Source of the DNA: Misgurnus anguillicaudatus
Lineage: Eukaryota > Chordata > Actinopteri > Cypriniformes > Cobitidae
DNA: 64,000 bases
Reading direction: 5' to 3'
Assembly: GCF_027580225.2 (NCBI RefSeq)
Contig: NC_073340.2
Span: forward strand, 17,740,001 to 17,804,000
The notes under the pieces were generated by a model. It worked only from the letters and a program-made list of their open reading frames with translations. It had not been told where the DNA came from and searched no databases. Of the stretch, positions 36,931 to 47,541 are shown one piece after another. A program made the translations under genes and the position numbers. Numbering within the stretch: the stretch's first letter is position 1; every line of letters begins with the position of its first letter.

Positions 36931-37440
36931 TTAAAAGGAGGGTCTAATGATATTTCATGCATTGTGATTTATTAACACAGTTAAAGAGTTTGATTTCTCA
37001 TGCTAAACATGGGCAAAGATCCAAAGAACCATTTATGCATATTTTAGACGAGTTTTTTATGCCGAATGCACTTTACAGTACAGTAGACGTCCTTATATAG
37101 GAATTGAACCGGCCCAACCACAAGCTGACACGAAATCAACGTCACCGAAGAACTGTGTTTTGTTTGTGAGGGAAATTTAAGCTTGTTCAACTTCCCAGCA
37201 TTACGTGAACAGTGGATGCAGTTTGTTTAGACTAGGTAGCAACAGAGTTACGCAAGTTGTTTAACGCTAGATTTAGTTGAAATGGGGCTGTCCCAGTACG
37301 GCTCCGCCTACGGTATGCCTCCAAGAGCTCTGCTTTTTCAGAAAGTAGCGGTACAGCTGATCAGTCTTTTATAAATCTGATAAAACTTAAAATTCTTTGG
37401 AGATATGAAGGATGCAGTACTACTCTATAGGTACTCAAGA
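36931..37440 (+). mobile_element. TTAA element remnant with a THAP-type coding start
   Basis: Begins TTAAAAGGAGGGTCTAATG, recognised as one end of a fish TTAA-flanked element family whose longer copies carry a THAP-domain exon. The opposite terminus is missing; the sequence runs into the MITE at 37467. Confidence 0.6.
37150..37230 (+). pseudogene. THAP zinc-finger fragment (transposase N-terminus)
   Basis: The frame reads LCFVCEGNLSLFNFPALREQ then WMQFV and a stop. C-x2-C, a downstream F-P, and W about seven residues later are the spacing of the first half of a C2CH THAP DNA-binding domain. The second half (C-x2-H) is absent. Too short to function; presumably a decayed transposase exon rather than a host THAP gene. 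Confidence 0.55.
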
Positions 37441-37466
37441 TTAACATGAGATTAGCAGAAACACTA

Positions 37467-37677
37467 TGGGGCGGTTTCCTGGACAGGGATTAAACTAAAC
37501 TAAAATAAATGTAAGAGCTGTCCAAACTGAAAACAACTTTCACTGACATATCTTTAAATACATCAGTGCCCGTTGTTTTCCTAAAAATGCAGTAATGTTT
37601 TTAGTAAGGCACTAGTTATATCCTAAAAAACTAAGGTCTAGTCCTGGCATAAGATAATCCCTGTCCTGGAATTCACC
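37467..37677. mobile_element. MITE (GGCGGTTTCCTGGACAGGG ends)
   Basis: Left GGCGGTTTCCTGGACAGGGA, right TCCCTGTCCTGGAATTCACC, inverted; about 210 bp. Confidence 0.75.
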
Positions 37678-37729
37678 GATGTGTGTTATGTGACCTTTAA
37701 GTATAATGAAAACATGTAAACCCCATAAA

Positions 37730-38007
37730 ACAGCTGTTCTCAAACTTTTTCCGCGTGCGGCCCCCCTTGTGTACGGGGCATTCTTTTGCGGCCCACCCAA
37801 AGAAAATTTATGACAACAAAAAGTTATAAAATTTAACATTATAATTTAGCAAAACATATTAAATTATACAAAGTAGTGTTGTTGGTTAGTAGCCTTATTT
37901 TTTCAGGTTTAATTACACAGAATTCATGATAAATGAATGTATTTTATAAAATGTCATAAAACTGGGGCCCCCCTGGCACCATCTCGCGGCCCCCCTGGGA
38001 ACCACTG
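37730..38007. mobile_element. hAT MITE, TSD CCATAAAA
   Basis: Reverse-oriented copy of the family at 20749-21016: CAGCTGTTCTCAAACTTTTT to CTGGGAACCACTG, exact duplication CCATAAAA at 37722-37729 and 38008-38015. Confidence 0.93.
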
Positions 38008-38070
38008 CCATAAAACACTGGCAAAATGATAAAAAGTGAAGTTGGAGAAACTTGCATTCACACTGCAGAT

Positions 38071-39208
38071 TGAGGGACATATTTACTAAACAGGGCAAAA
38101 TAGCATGAGAGCGCAATTCCAAAAAAGCCCCCCTTGGTAGTGATAATATCTGCGGGTTATTTACTAAAAAGACACAAATTAAATAACACAGGCGCAACAA
38201 CTTATTCCATAATGACCAAAGTAATCTACTAAGAGCAGTGCAAATTAGTTCAGAGTCACAAATAAGCAGAGCTGATGGTCTTCAGGTGCGGGTGATCTAC
38301 TAACGCCTGATGCACTTGAGTTTAGCACCATGGACAGCGCAGCTAAAAAATTTGGGTGCGAAGCCATAGTACACTGCAAAGAACTGGAAGACAACAAAAA
38401 TACGTTTTGACACACCTGGTACTGTGACTTTTTCTAGTTACTCCTCTTTTTTTCCTCCAGCAAATAAAAAATAACATGGCATGGCGAACAATATTTTTGA
38501 ATAATATGTTCAATATGTTATGTGTGAAGAAAATCCTTTCCCTTGTACCACAAGTTTGCTGATCTCTGCAATGCCTTCTAATATCAGCAACAATTGCAGA
38601 CATTTCAAGCGCAAAATGATGTAAGAAATGCTTAATTTCCGCATTACATATTGGCGCAAATACCAGTAATATCACACGTGCAAACGTTAGTAAATCGTGT
38701 TGCGTGAATCATTTAAATAATCTCCTCCCATCAATTTTGCATCTAAAAGGGAAACTCCTAGAAATGCATATAGACGGTTTCACCAGTAACAACATAAACA
38801 AGTGGCTGTTGCGGTCCGCACGTAACTTCCGGTAAACTCCGCTAAGAATAAATAACAACAAAGTTCTTTAAACGTAGTTTATTTATATAAAAAGCAAAAA
38901 ACCAACACATAGATTACCTAGGAAACCAAAACATTTGTTATTTTCGACGAGGCATTTGTTCAAGAGATCAGTTTAGCAACTAGTCATACCATTAAAAAAA
39001 CAAAACCGGAAGTAAGGTTCGGATCCAGAAGTGTATCACGTGCGTCCGATGAAACCGTCTATACAATAAGGTCAGTCGCAAAAATAACTAGACCACACCT
39101 TCTCAGCACTAATTATTCCCTGTGTGTCTTTAGTAAATCCAGACACTCTTATTTAATGACAAAATTATGGTTTGCGCTGGCGCAAGCTGATAGTAAATCT
39201 GGCTCTAA
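38071..39208. mobile_element. Harbinger-like MITE (ATTTACTA ends), interrupted
   Basis: Left GAGGGACATATTTACTAAAC, right TAGTAAATCTGGCTC, plus repeated ACTAA/TTAGTAAAT and GCGCAA words through the interior. It holds the TIR element 38771-39061. Superfamily from recollection of similar cyprinid repeats. Confidence 0.6.
38771..39061. mobile_element. TIR element (TAGACGGTTTCA ends), 291 bp
   Basis: TAGACGGTTTCACC and GATGAAACCGTCTA are inverted; TA flanks both sides. Part of it recurs at 318-420. Confidence 0.75.
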
Positions 39209-40389
39209 ATGTTCTTTATCCCTACATGAGACGCATTGATAAATTCACATACACTATGAGTGAAATTGGAGTGGTTCGATATAGTGGTAAGAGGTTGGTC
39301 GAATCTGCACAGTAATCAAACAACAACCATGACAGATCAAACACTTTCCTGAGAGATCAGGATAGTCTTATGGTCAAGGAAAATAAGAAACTTGGGGAAA
39401 GACAAAAAACTCCTGCAGTGTATTCTCCTAATTGACCATTCCTCAGCTGTTTCCAACACCTTGATGTTGAAAACATGTGTGGTGTCAGTTTTTGAAGTTC
39501 AGACGAACTACCGGCCGCTGATACTCCAAACCTAATATGCTTGGAGCATCTACAAAGCATGCTGTCTTCATGGCAGACCTGAGGTTGATTGACTCATTTG
39601 ATTGGCTGTCCTTGAGGCGGAAAGCAGGATGGCAATGTCTGTCTAGGTCCAGGTAAATCAGGTCTGCCTTTCACGCTCTAAAAAGTCTACCTTTGAAGGG
39701 CTGCTCAGGGGCCACTGGCTCTGGCTGGCATACTCTCAAAATCACAGACAGGGAGAGGTAGCACTTCCACAAACCAATTTCTTGGCCCTGGGCGAACAGA
39801 GGCAAAGAGGAGGAAAATGAAAGGACAGGTGGAAATCAAGAGTCCTGTGAGAGTGGACCATCGTATTAGCGCATACAGGGTTGCCCTGCTGATGATACTG
39901 ATGGGCACAGGGGCAGACCAGGACTATGTGAAACAGTACTGTACCATGTCAAAGGCATTGGGGTACTTATACACACCACTCAACAGTCTCAGAGCGCATC
40001 AGCCTCAGGTGGGAAATCTGTCGATAACATTGCAGTAAAATCTCTGAGTGCCAAGATTGGTTGTGATTGGTATTGGACTGTAGATAAGAAAATTGCTTCC
40101 AAAGCTCCACATATCAATGCATATTCGTGTGATGTAGTTCTGCATGTCAGGAAAGTGTAATGGGGAGTTTTAGGATGAATTTGAGTGCTCTCTTCAGAAA
40201 ATGTCAAAGAAGCAGCTATTAAGCTACTTTAAATTCGTAGTTCCAACATGACAATTTCTCAAAATCCTCTGAAGGTCATTTTCAAAGTAGCAATTGATCT
40301 TTTTTTTACTAAAAATGTCTTTTGTGAACAAATCAGCCTCAATTTTGCCATTTTGTTCTCCTATATCTCTCTGAGATCATTCCCTAACT
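39209..40389. other. Apparently single-copy intronic stretch
   Basis: Opposed frames at 39705-40207 have no domain or splice signals in a consistent gene model. Confidence 0.35.
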
Positions 40390-40590
40390 AATTTTTACAA
40401 GTTGGATATCTTGTATAAATTCAATGCAAACATTTTTACAAATCAACTTTTGCCCCAGTGATGTTGGGTTTAGGAGTGGGGCTTCTTGTATTTTCTGATT
40501 ATTTCATGTTTTGTATGATTCACTTTATATGAGTTCATACAAAATCACCACCTCATGAAAAAAAGCTACATTTTCCTATGAAATTGGTTT
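40390..40590. repeat. Dispersed repeat, relative of 3955-4140
   Basis: GATGTTGGGTTTAGGAGTGG core flanked by TTGTATAAATTC and GAGTTCATACAAA; lies about 120 bp past the end of the PX exon in the downstream intron. Confidence 0.5.
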
Positions 40591-40709
40591 GGTTTCTTAA
40601 ATGAACACCACTAAATTGACTTGAAATTTAATTCAGATGGCAACAGAAGGTTGAAGTATTAGACGCAGAAAGAGAAACCTTCCATTAGATAGATAAACAG
40701 CTGAACATC

Positions 40710-40850
40710 CTTGTTGCCGATGGCTTTTTTAGGTGGGAAATTGAAGTTGTCGACCTGTGGGAATTGCGACCGGAGGTGATTGTGCAGTACCCTGAACTCA
40801 GTATAGCGCCGATACACATTCCACTCATTGTCCAAGATCCTAATGTATAC
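40710..40850 (-). CDS. snx29: snx29 coding exon, PX domain core with RRYTEF motif (141 or 144 nt)
   Basis: Minus-strand exon with good acceptor TTGTTTCAG. It encodes 47 residues from VYIRILDNEW through IGNK and holds the two hallmarks of a phosphoinositide-binding PX fold: RRYTEF (the Arg that contacts the 3-phosphate) and the proline loop FPPKK. The next family residues, DAKFVEERR, start the exon at 19327. The donor is odd. After AAG the genome reads GATGTTCAGC, so joining directly after Lys needs a GA-AG intron. The nearest GT (GAT|GTTCAG, exon end 40707) is weak and would add an extra Asp. Identity as the SNX29 PX domain is very likely; the exact 3' end is uncertain. Confidence 0.9.
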
Positions 40851-41319
40851 CTGAAACAACAGAAAGCATCTATGATTTATGTGCATCTGTGTAAGTTTTG
40901 CTTTTGTTGGACCCACTTATGTTCACACATGTGATATATTTGAAGATAAAACTAAGTTACTCATATTGCCTCACATTAGCATTAGCAGTGCAAAAATAAT
41001 ACGTCTGATTAAATATATACCTTTAATGCATTGTTAGTTACATCTGCATTAATGTAAATCCCACAGTTGAATAGACATGAGGAACAGTAGGGAAAAGGCA
41101 TTATGTAAAGGGTAATATAGATTTTTTTTATGTATTGTTAATGTTTTTATATATGTATTATTATTTTTCATTTGGTTGTTTTATTTCAATTTTACTTTTT
41201 TCATTGCAAGAGTTTCCGCAAATTCAGCTTTTTACTGTTTTACTATTTTGAACTGATACTATTTAAATACATTTTACACCATAAACTTTCCTAAGGCTGT
41301 CTAATAGGCTTTTTATGTA

Positions 41320-42683
41320 CAGTAGGGGTGCGCGGGGCAAAAATTAACGCGGGGTTAGTTGTAACACGGACTGTTTACATTGTTGCACAGGGTTGAACGA
41401 TTTGTTTTTCTTATTTTGTTTTCACGCTGCTAAAAGACATTCTCCCGCAAATTTATGAAAATGTATAATGTTTTTTCAGAGAGTTATTGATAAACGAGTG
41501 TTTTCGTAGCATGTTAAGTAAATTTTTTCATCACATGTTTTTTCGGTTTTGAGTTGGGTGTGAAAGATACCAAAACCAATGTTATGTCATCTTAATCAGT
41601 GTCTTGTTGACTAAAACATAGCACCATTTTGAAATATGTCTGCAGCTCTTAGCAACTTTTTTGGTAGGCTTGAAAATATTTTGACCCAGCGGGGTTAATA
41701 GTAACGCTGTGTTACAACTAAACCTTCAGCACTAACGATATGAAAACCGCAAGTGTAATTCTTGCCGTGGTTTTAAATAGGCTACTCTCTAATGATCATA
41801 TCTTTAATGTTGATTAAATAAGGTCATGTCAAAGATTAAAATCATAATGAAATGAATGGCTAAAATCAGACTTTGATTTTTCGTTATCTCTGAATTTGAT
41901 TATGAGACTTTAGTATGGTTTTTACAGACTCACATATAAAAATGTTTTTTGTCATAATTGTGCTGCTTTTTCTTCATATTTAGACATTTGTATCCATTTA
42001 TAATTGAACTATGGTTAGATGAGGGATAAATAGTGTAGATATCTGTCTATTATAGGCAGATATATAAACAATATTTACTTCAAGTATATAGACAAAAAAT
42101 TATAGAAATATTTGCCTGCAAACTTAATTTTTAGCAAGTGTTACAACCCATAGGGCTGTGCAAAAAATCGCCTGCAATTCTCATGCGTGTTTTAGCAGTA
42201 AAGCCGGTTCCTTGATTAGTATTAAATCGACATCAGCTGTAGTTCACAGAGAATATCCCATTTATAATCTAGGAAAATCGACTCCGATAATCTATGCGAT
42301 TTTGCCTAGCTTCTCGGCGAACCACAGCTCTGTGTACTAAATGCCGCTCCATTTAAAAGCAGGTGATGGCGATTTACTTCTAATCACGGAACCGGCTTTA
42401 CTGATGAAACATGCATAAGAATCGCAGGCGATTTTTTTTTGCACAGCCCTACTAACCCCCTGCCTGTAACAATTAACCCCACCTATGGGGTACATTGTAA
42501 GGTTTGCACTTCTGCCATGTTTGGTGTAATTGTCCAATAATGGTAAGCAATAAAAACAAATGGTCATTTGTAGCAGAGATGTGTGAGTTGCTTGTGTAAA
42601 AATATAATTAATCAAACTCAATTTCTTTTTCATGATTGAGCCAAAACCAAAAAGTGTTAAGTTGTGCCCGCTCTCCCCTACTG
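41320..42683. mobile_element. TA-flanked TIR element (CAGTAGGGGTGCGCGGGGC ends)
   Basis: Left CAGTAGGGGTGCGCGGGGCA, right GCCCGCTCTCCCCTACTG, each bordered by TA. The interior repeats GGGGTTA/GTTACAAC words. Tc1/mariner-like by the TA duplication. It carries the hAT MITE 42151-42451. Confidence 0.75.
42151..42451. mobile_element. hAT MITE (TAGGGCTGTGCAAAAAATCG ends), 301 bp
   Basis: Ends TAGGGCTGTGCAAAAAATCG and GCGATTTTTTTTTGCACAGC then CCTA. Inner mirrored AAAGCCGGTTCC/GGAACCGGCTTTACTG. Flanks ACAACCCA and CTAACCCC match only partly, so the duplication is decayed. Confidence 0.8.
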
Positions 42684-42721
42684 TACATTTAAGTTGTCAT
42701 TTTAATATTTTGTTGTTTTTG

Positions 42722-43904
42722 TTAAAGGGATAGTTTACACAAAAAACAGAAGCTTTGTTAAATTGAATTAAAGCTGCCGTCGGCAACTCTAAAGGATTGA
42801 GCAGTTTCCAAATGTTTACAATTTCATGTCCCTCCCCCACTACCACCGAGCAACCTCCCTTCGAGCTCGTCCTCGTCAGCGCATGTGCACCAGTATTATT
42901 GTGAACGCATACTTAGGAAGAATACTTAGATTCCTTTCATAACACTCCGAAATACAATCAGAAGAATTACCTGTCGAGAAGAAATGTGGCAAGCTCTGCA
43001 TCCAGCTTGAACCCTTTGAAATCTCGTAGATTCCTCCATATTTCAAATGCTGGTCCGATATTGATCCTAGTTTTATTATGGGCACTGTCGCTTTCTATCT
43101 TTGTTTCCTTCATTTAATTTGTTGTTTTCCTAGCTCTTGTTGTTAACCGAGGAATCAGAATTTTGTTAGTGAACGTTCTCTCCGCCATCACATTGCGTTC
43201 AAACCAAAACACCTGTGAACTTCAGGCGGATGCACGTGATATTGTAACGAGGGGGAGGGGGATCTGTGGTGTGTGCAGGTACTGTGATTGACAGGCAGAT
43301 TTTACACAGCCCTGTGCTGATTGGACCAAATGAACCGGCCTGTGCTGATTGGACCAAGTGAACCGGGAGCGGTGGATTTTTGCAAAACAAATAACAGGCT
43401 CTAGGTGGAGCTAGAAGCGCGGGTTTTTTTCTGGAACAGTCAAATTTATGTTGTTCTATCGGAGCATAGTGTTGGTTTCAGTGAATATGTTAAAAAAAGT
43501 TGCCGACCGCAGCTTTAAAACAACATAATTCATCCTAATGTAATTTTAACCCCTCCAATATCTTCCTTTGTTCTTTAGAACCCAAACACAGATTTGGGTT
43601 TTCAGATTACTATGGGAGTGAATGGTGACCAAGATAGTCAAGGCTTTCATCAAATAATGGATTATATTTTAGTTTGTTTGTCACTAAACCCTTTTGTATG
43701 CCTTCAGTATACTTAAAATACACAACACAGGTCAAGTAGAGCTACTTGTCTTTCTGAAGCTTGAAGAGATGGTCACCATCCACTCTCATAGTAACCAGAA
43801 AACCCTGAACAACACTCCTGCATTTGGGTTGTAAAGAACAAAGAAAAAGACTTCAAATGAAATGAGGGTAAGTAAATAATGACAATTTTAGTTTTTAGGT
43901 GACA
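42722..43904. mobile_element. TTAA element (AAAGGGATAGTTTACAC end), interrupted at both sides
   Basis: TTAAAGGGATAGTTTACAC begins the same family as 60566-60789. Its body resumes after the nested element at 43519 and runs to AATGACAATTTTAGTTTTTA near 43901. The terminal GAACTATCCCTTTAA is missing where the next element begins. Confidence 0.65.
42768..43518. mobile_element. TTAA-flanked TIR element, 751 bp
   Basis: TTAAAGCTGCCGTCGGCAAC at the left; GTTGCCGACCGCAGCTTTAA at the right. Nested in the 42722 element. No coding. Confidence 0.85.
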
Positions 43905-44793
43905 TAAGCCCTATTCGAACAGGGTTAGTTTTACAGGGGGACCTCTGAGAAAATCGTGTTTCTCAGGGGTCCTCTGTGTTTTTAACCCTGTCAGCCATGT
44001 CTGTGTTTTTCTCTGACAACCTCCACAAGAATTCCAGAGCAATTTACCTACTGTTTTTCGCCAAACTCAGAGGTCCTCTGAGAAATTGAATCCCGTCCGG
44101 ATGCAAATGTCTGTGTTTGCCCGCAATATCTTTTGAAAACACGGTTCATTTCGTGTTTTGGCTAAAAAACACGAAATGTGTTTGTATGTTCAACTCTGGA
44201 ATGGTAATGTCTTACTAACGCGCGTATATTGTATTTCCTCAGTCCCATTCATTCCGATAAGGATGTTTTTCCCATTTGGCGAAAAAAAAATTAAATCAAG
44301 ACAAGCTGAATATCAAACACTGTTAAGACTGGCCACTGTAATATGAGTAACGTTATAAGGTAAGAAACTTCATTCAAACTTGTTCAACTCTGGAATGGTA
44401 ATGTTAATTAATAAAGATAATAAATTGTTATGAATCATTATTTCTTCATTTCTTTGGGTTTATTATAGGCAGCCAGTTATATAAAACACGTAGGCTAATG
44501 TTACTTTAGTAGGATTTGTATTTTTTATTTTGATTTGTTAAAATTAAATTAATAAATTACATGTCCTGTCATAATTTTACATTTAAAGCAAAATATTAAT
44601 CATTACAAACACGCGTATCCAGAGCAAGTGATCTTCTGCAACGCCCAAATGTATGAAACAGACACTCCCATCTCTGGAATAGCCTGAGAATTTGAATCCC
44701 GTCCGAATCGGTACATAAAATCACAGACGTCCTGGGGGACATGTTGAAACTCAAACGTCGTTTGGAAAAACTAATCCCGTCTGAATAGTGCTA
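43905..44793. mobile_element. TIR element (GCCCTATTCGAACAGGG ends), ~890 bp
   Basis: Left GCCCTATTCGAACAGGGTTA then GTTTTACAGGGGGACC; right CTAATCCCGTCTGAATAGTGC. Internal CTCAGAGGTCCTCTGAGAAA palindromes. A 23-bp block (TTCAACTCTGGAATGGTAAT) is directly repeated at about 44189 and 44382. Confidence 0.7.
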
Positions 44794-44796
44794 TAG

Positions 44797-46340
44797 CATG
44801 ATTGAACGTGGTATTTATCCTTGTTCTGCGATGTGACATGTAGACGACAACATTTTTGGTTGGGTCTGTACCTCTCTCAGAAAGCTATATTAGGGTGGGG
44901 GATTTTTAACGCGTGGTTTTGCACCTATTTGGCATCCCTTCGGGCTTAACTGGCAACCTCAATATGAAATGCAAGCACTTGACGCTGATTGGCTGCCTTT
45001 GCTGTCACTCAAAAAAATTTTAACTTCGCCATCTTCAGAACAAAATTTTACAGATACAAGAGCACACCTCGCCATTTCACCTTGAACTTCGCAAACACTA
45101 CTGCAATTAACTTCCCATTGGAGGCGAGAGGCCGGATTTATGCAAACTATTTTGAAGGGGAGGAAATTGAATGAGAGTGGGGAAATGAGATGCATTTTAC
45201 GTAACATGTATCCGTTGTTCAGACTGGGCCATGTTCTGGCGGACATTTCTTAATGAGGAATTTCTATGAAACGGAGATGTTCAGAATGTCTGGCACTTTT
45301 TGTATGTTTGTGAATGCGGGTAGACTACTGTTATTCCACTAAGACAAGGGAAAACCAAAAATGCCAACACTTATTACAGGGGCAAATAAAGAAGGAGATG
45401 TGAGGGACTACAGTATTTTCAGAGCAGGACAGAGGAGCCCAGGCTTAAATTTCCAGAACAATACCCTTGATCACAGCGAAACAGCACACTTAAGTCTCCT
45501 AAACCGGCAAGAGTGAGTCCACTGGGATGCAGAGCAGAGTAAGTGTATGTCTGACTTTAGTAACAGGATCTCATGAGAGGTTAAACTCTGACAGTGTGTT
45601 ATTACCTGTGAGGCCACGCTGACAGTGTAAAACTCTGGTGTCAGTGCGTAAGTGCAATCACCAAAATAACTCAAACAGCCTTGAAAACTTTTGCACTTTA
45701 TGTTTGTTCACAGTGGTGTTACAGAGCTGACATTTCTAAAGTGAGAAGAGTATGTGTGAACAAAAGTGCCTATGAAGGATTAAAGAGACTGATGAATAAC
45801 ATCTCTCAGCTCTGTGATCCAAATCACTAACTAAAGGGCATCTATAAGTGTTTTCTAGGAAAACAGATGTGGACATGATAAAGCCTGTACTGATCGCACC
45901 TAATGTAAAATATTCAACAATAAAAACTTCATTAACAAGTACTGTATATGCTTGACTTGACTGCTGATCAATGGGCTCGTGTTGGCATGGGTAGGGCTCG
46001 GTAGCTGAAGACAAAAGGAAGCAGAATAACAAATAAGAATTAGTCACAACCAGCGGGCCATTAACGTTTTACTCGTAACCATTATCTTTAATAGGTTTCA
46101 GCTCGATTTCAGTTTACCCTGGATTGGTGCAATCATGAATATAGGATGTCGAAGCTTTATTAGGTTTTATGCAATTCTCCTTACAAATCAGCTTGATAGT
46201 AACTGCTTCATACAAATCTTATTTATGATTAAACATAAACCTTGAAATTCTCTAAACATATTAATCCGGGAGATGTTTCACAGAAACGGACACAATCATA
46301 TTAAGACACAGAATGATGAACATCCTCACTAACCATGCAC
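44797..46340. other. Mostly single-copy intronic stretch
   Basis: 44885-45180 is GC-richer with a short plus-strand frame but no domain; it may be an old repeat. No exon seen. Confidence 0.35.
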
Positions 46341-46344
46341 ACAA

Positions 46345-46441
<97 letters not shown>

Positions 46442-46462
46442 AACACACACACACACACACAC
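46345..46462 (+). repeat. (CA)n microsatellite
   Basis: About 50 CA units with a short CAAACAAACA interruption near 46436. Confidence 0.97.
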
Positions 46463-46967
46463 AAGAGAGAGGTTTTACTGCCTTAACTACAGGAAATCAA
46501 AATGACAAACTGACGGAGTATTAAAGCTATCATAATCCCATAGAGGCGCTCTCATTAGCATACATATTTATGGTAACAAATCATCCTCTAAAGAGCAATC
46601 ACATCCTCCTGAATAATCGCAAATTAATTCTTCAAAAAGGAAATTCACTCAGCTCTCCGTGAAAAGCAAAGTCTTTCTTGACAAAAATGAAATCATTCCT
46701 CAAATAAAATAAAATTTCATGGCTGATTCAATTTCAGAATTGGGCCAGACAAGCAAAACATCCGAACAGCGTTAAAGTGGCAACAATCTTTAATCACATT
46801 TCATCACCTCATACTGCGTAGTAATTCAACAATGACAAACTAAATTAATTTTTATATCTGAAAAATATGTCAATAATGCTTGCAAGTGCAAAACTACTAC
46901 TATGGTGTTTACAGTAAGCAGTTCAAGTGCCATACAACGGGTAAATATCACCATTATTTTAATAAAT
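46463..46967. other. Intronic sequence, nothing recognised
   Basis: No repeat partner or exon. Confidence 0.35.
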
Positions 46968-47541
46968 ACACTCTCTAAAGGATTATTAGGAGCACCATGC
47001 TTATACTGTGTTTGACCCCCTTTCACCTTCAGAACTGCCTTGGCTTTGATTCAACAAGGTGCTGAAAGCATTCTTTAGAAATGTTGGTCCATATTGATAG
47101 TATAGCATCTTGCAGTTGATGGAGATTTGTGGGATGCACATCCAGGGATCCCAAAGATGCTCTATTGGGTTGAGATCTGTAACTGTGGGGGCCATTTTAA
47201 TACAGTGAACTCATTGTCATGTTCAAGAAACCAATTTGAAATGATTCGAGGTTTGTGACATGGTGCATTATCCTGCTGGAAGTAGCCATCAGAAGATGGG
47301 TACATAGTGGTCATAAAGGGATGGACATGGTCAGAAACAATGCTCAGGTAGGCCGTGGCATTTAAATGATGCCCAATTGGCATTAAGGAGCCTAAAGTGT
47401 GCCAAGAAAACATCCCCCACACCATTACACCACCACCACCAGCCTGCACAGTGGTAACAAGGCATGATGGATCCATGTTCTCATTCTGTTTACGCCAAAT
47501 TCTGACTCTACCATCTGAATGTCTCAACAGAGACGTGACAT
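46968..47541 (-). pseudogene. Tc1-like transposase pseudogene, C-terminal half
   Basis: Minus strand: RHSDGRVRIWRKQNENMDPS, then GGGGVMVWGMFSWHTLGSL, then the second catalytic Asp in YFQQDNAPCHK, FLEHDNEFTVLKWPPQ, and after a frameshift near 47180 DLNPIEHLWD, the block carrying the third acidic residue of the DDE/DDD core. The DNA-binding N-terminus and first Asp block are missing upstream of 47541. The 3' end preserves the non-coding tail GGTGCTCCTAATAATCC. Truncation plus frameshift make it dead. It differs clearly in sequence from the Tc1 copies at 25510 and 30115. Confidence 0.92.

Noticed and set aside
38343..38675. 110-codon minus-strand open frame
   Set aside because: Lies inside a Harbinger-like MITE; composition-driven and without motif.
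44959..45246. Overlapping open frames on both strands as a small gene
   Set aside because: No start context, splice signal or domain; likely an old GC-richer repeat.
46261..46464. Cys/Val-repeat open frame
   Set aside because: Pure translation of the CA microsatellite.
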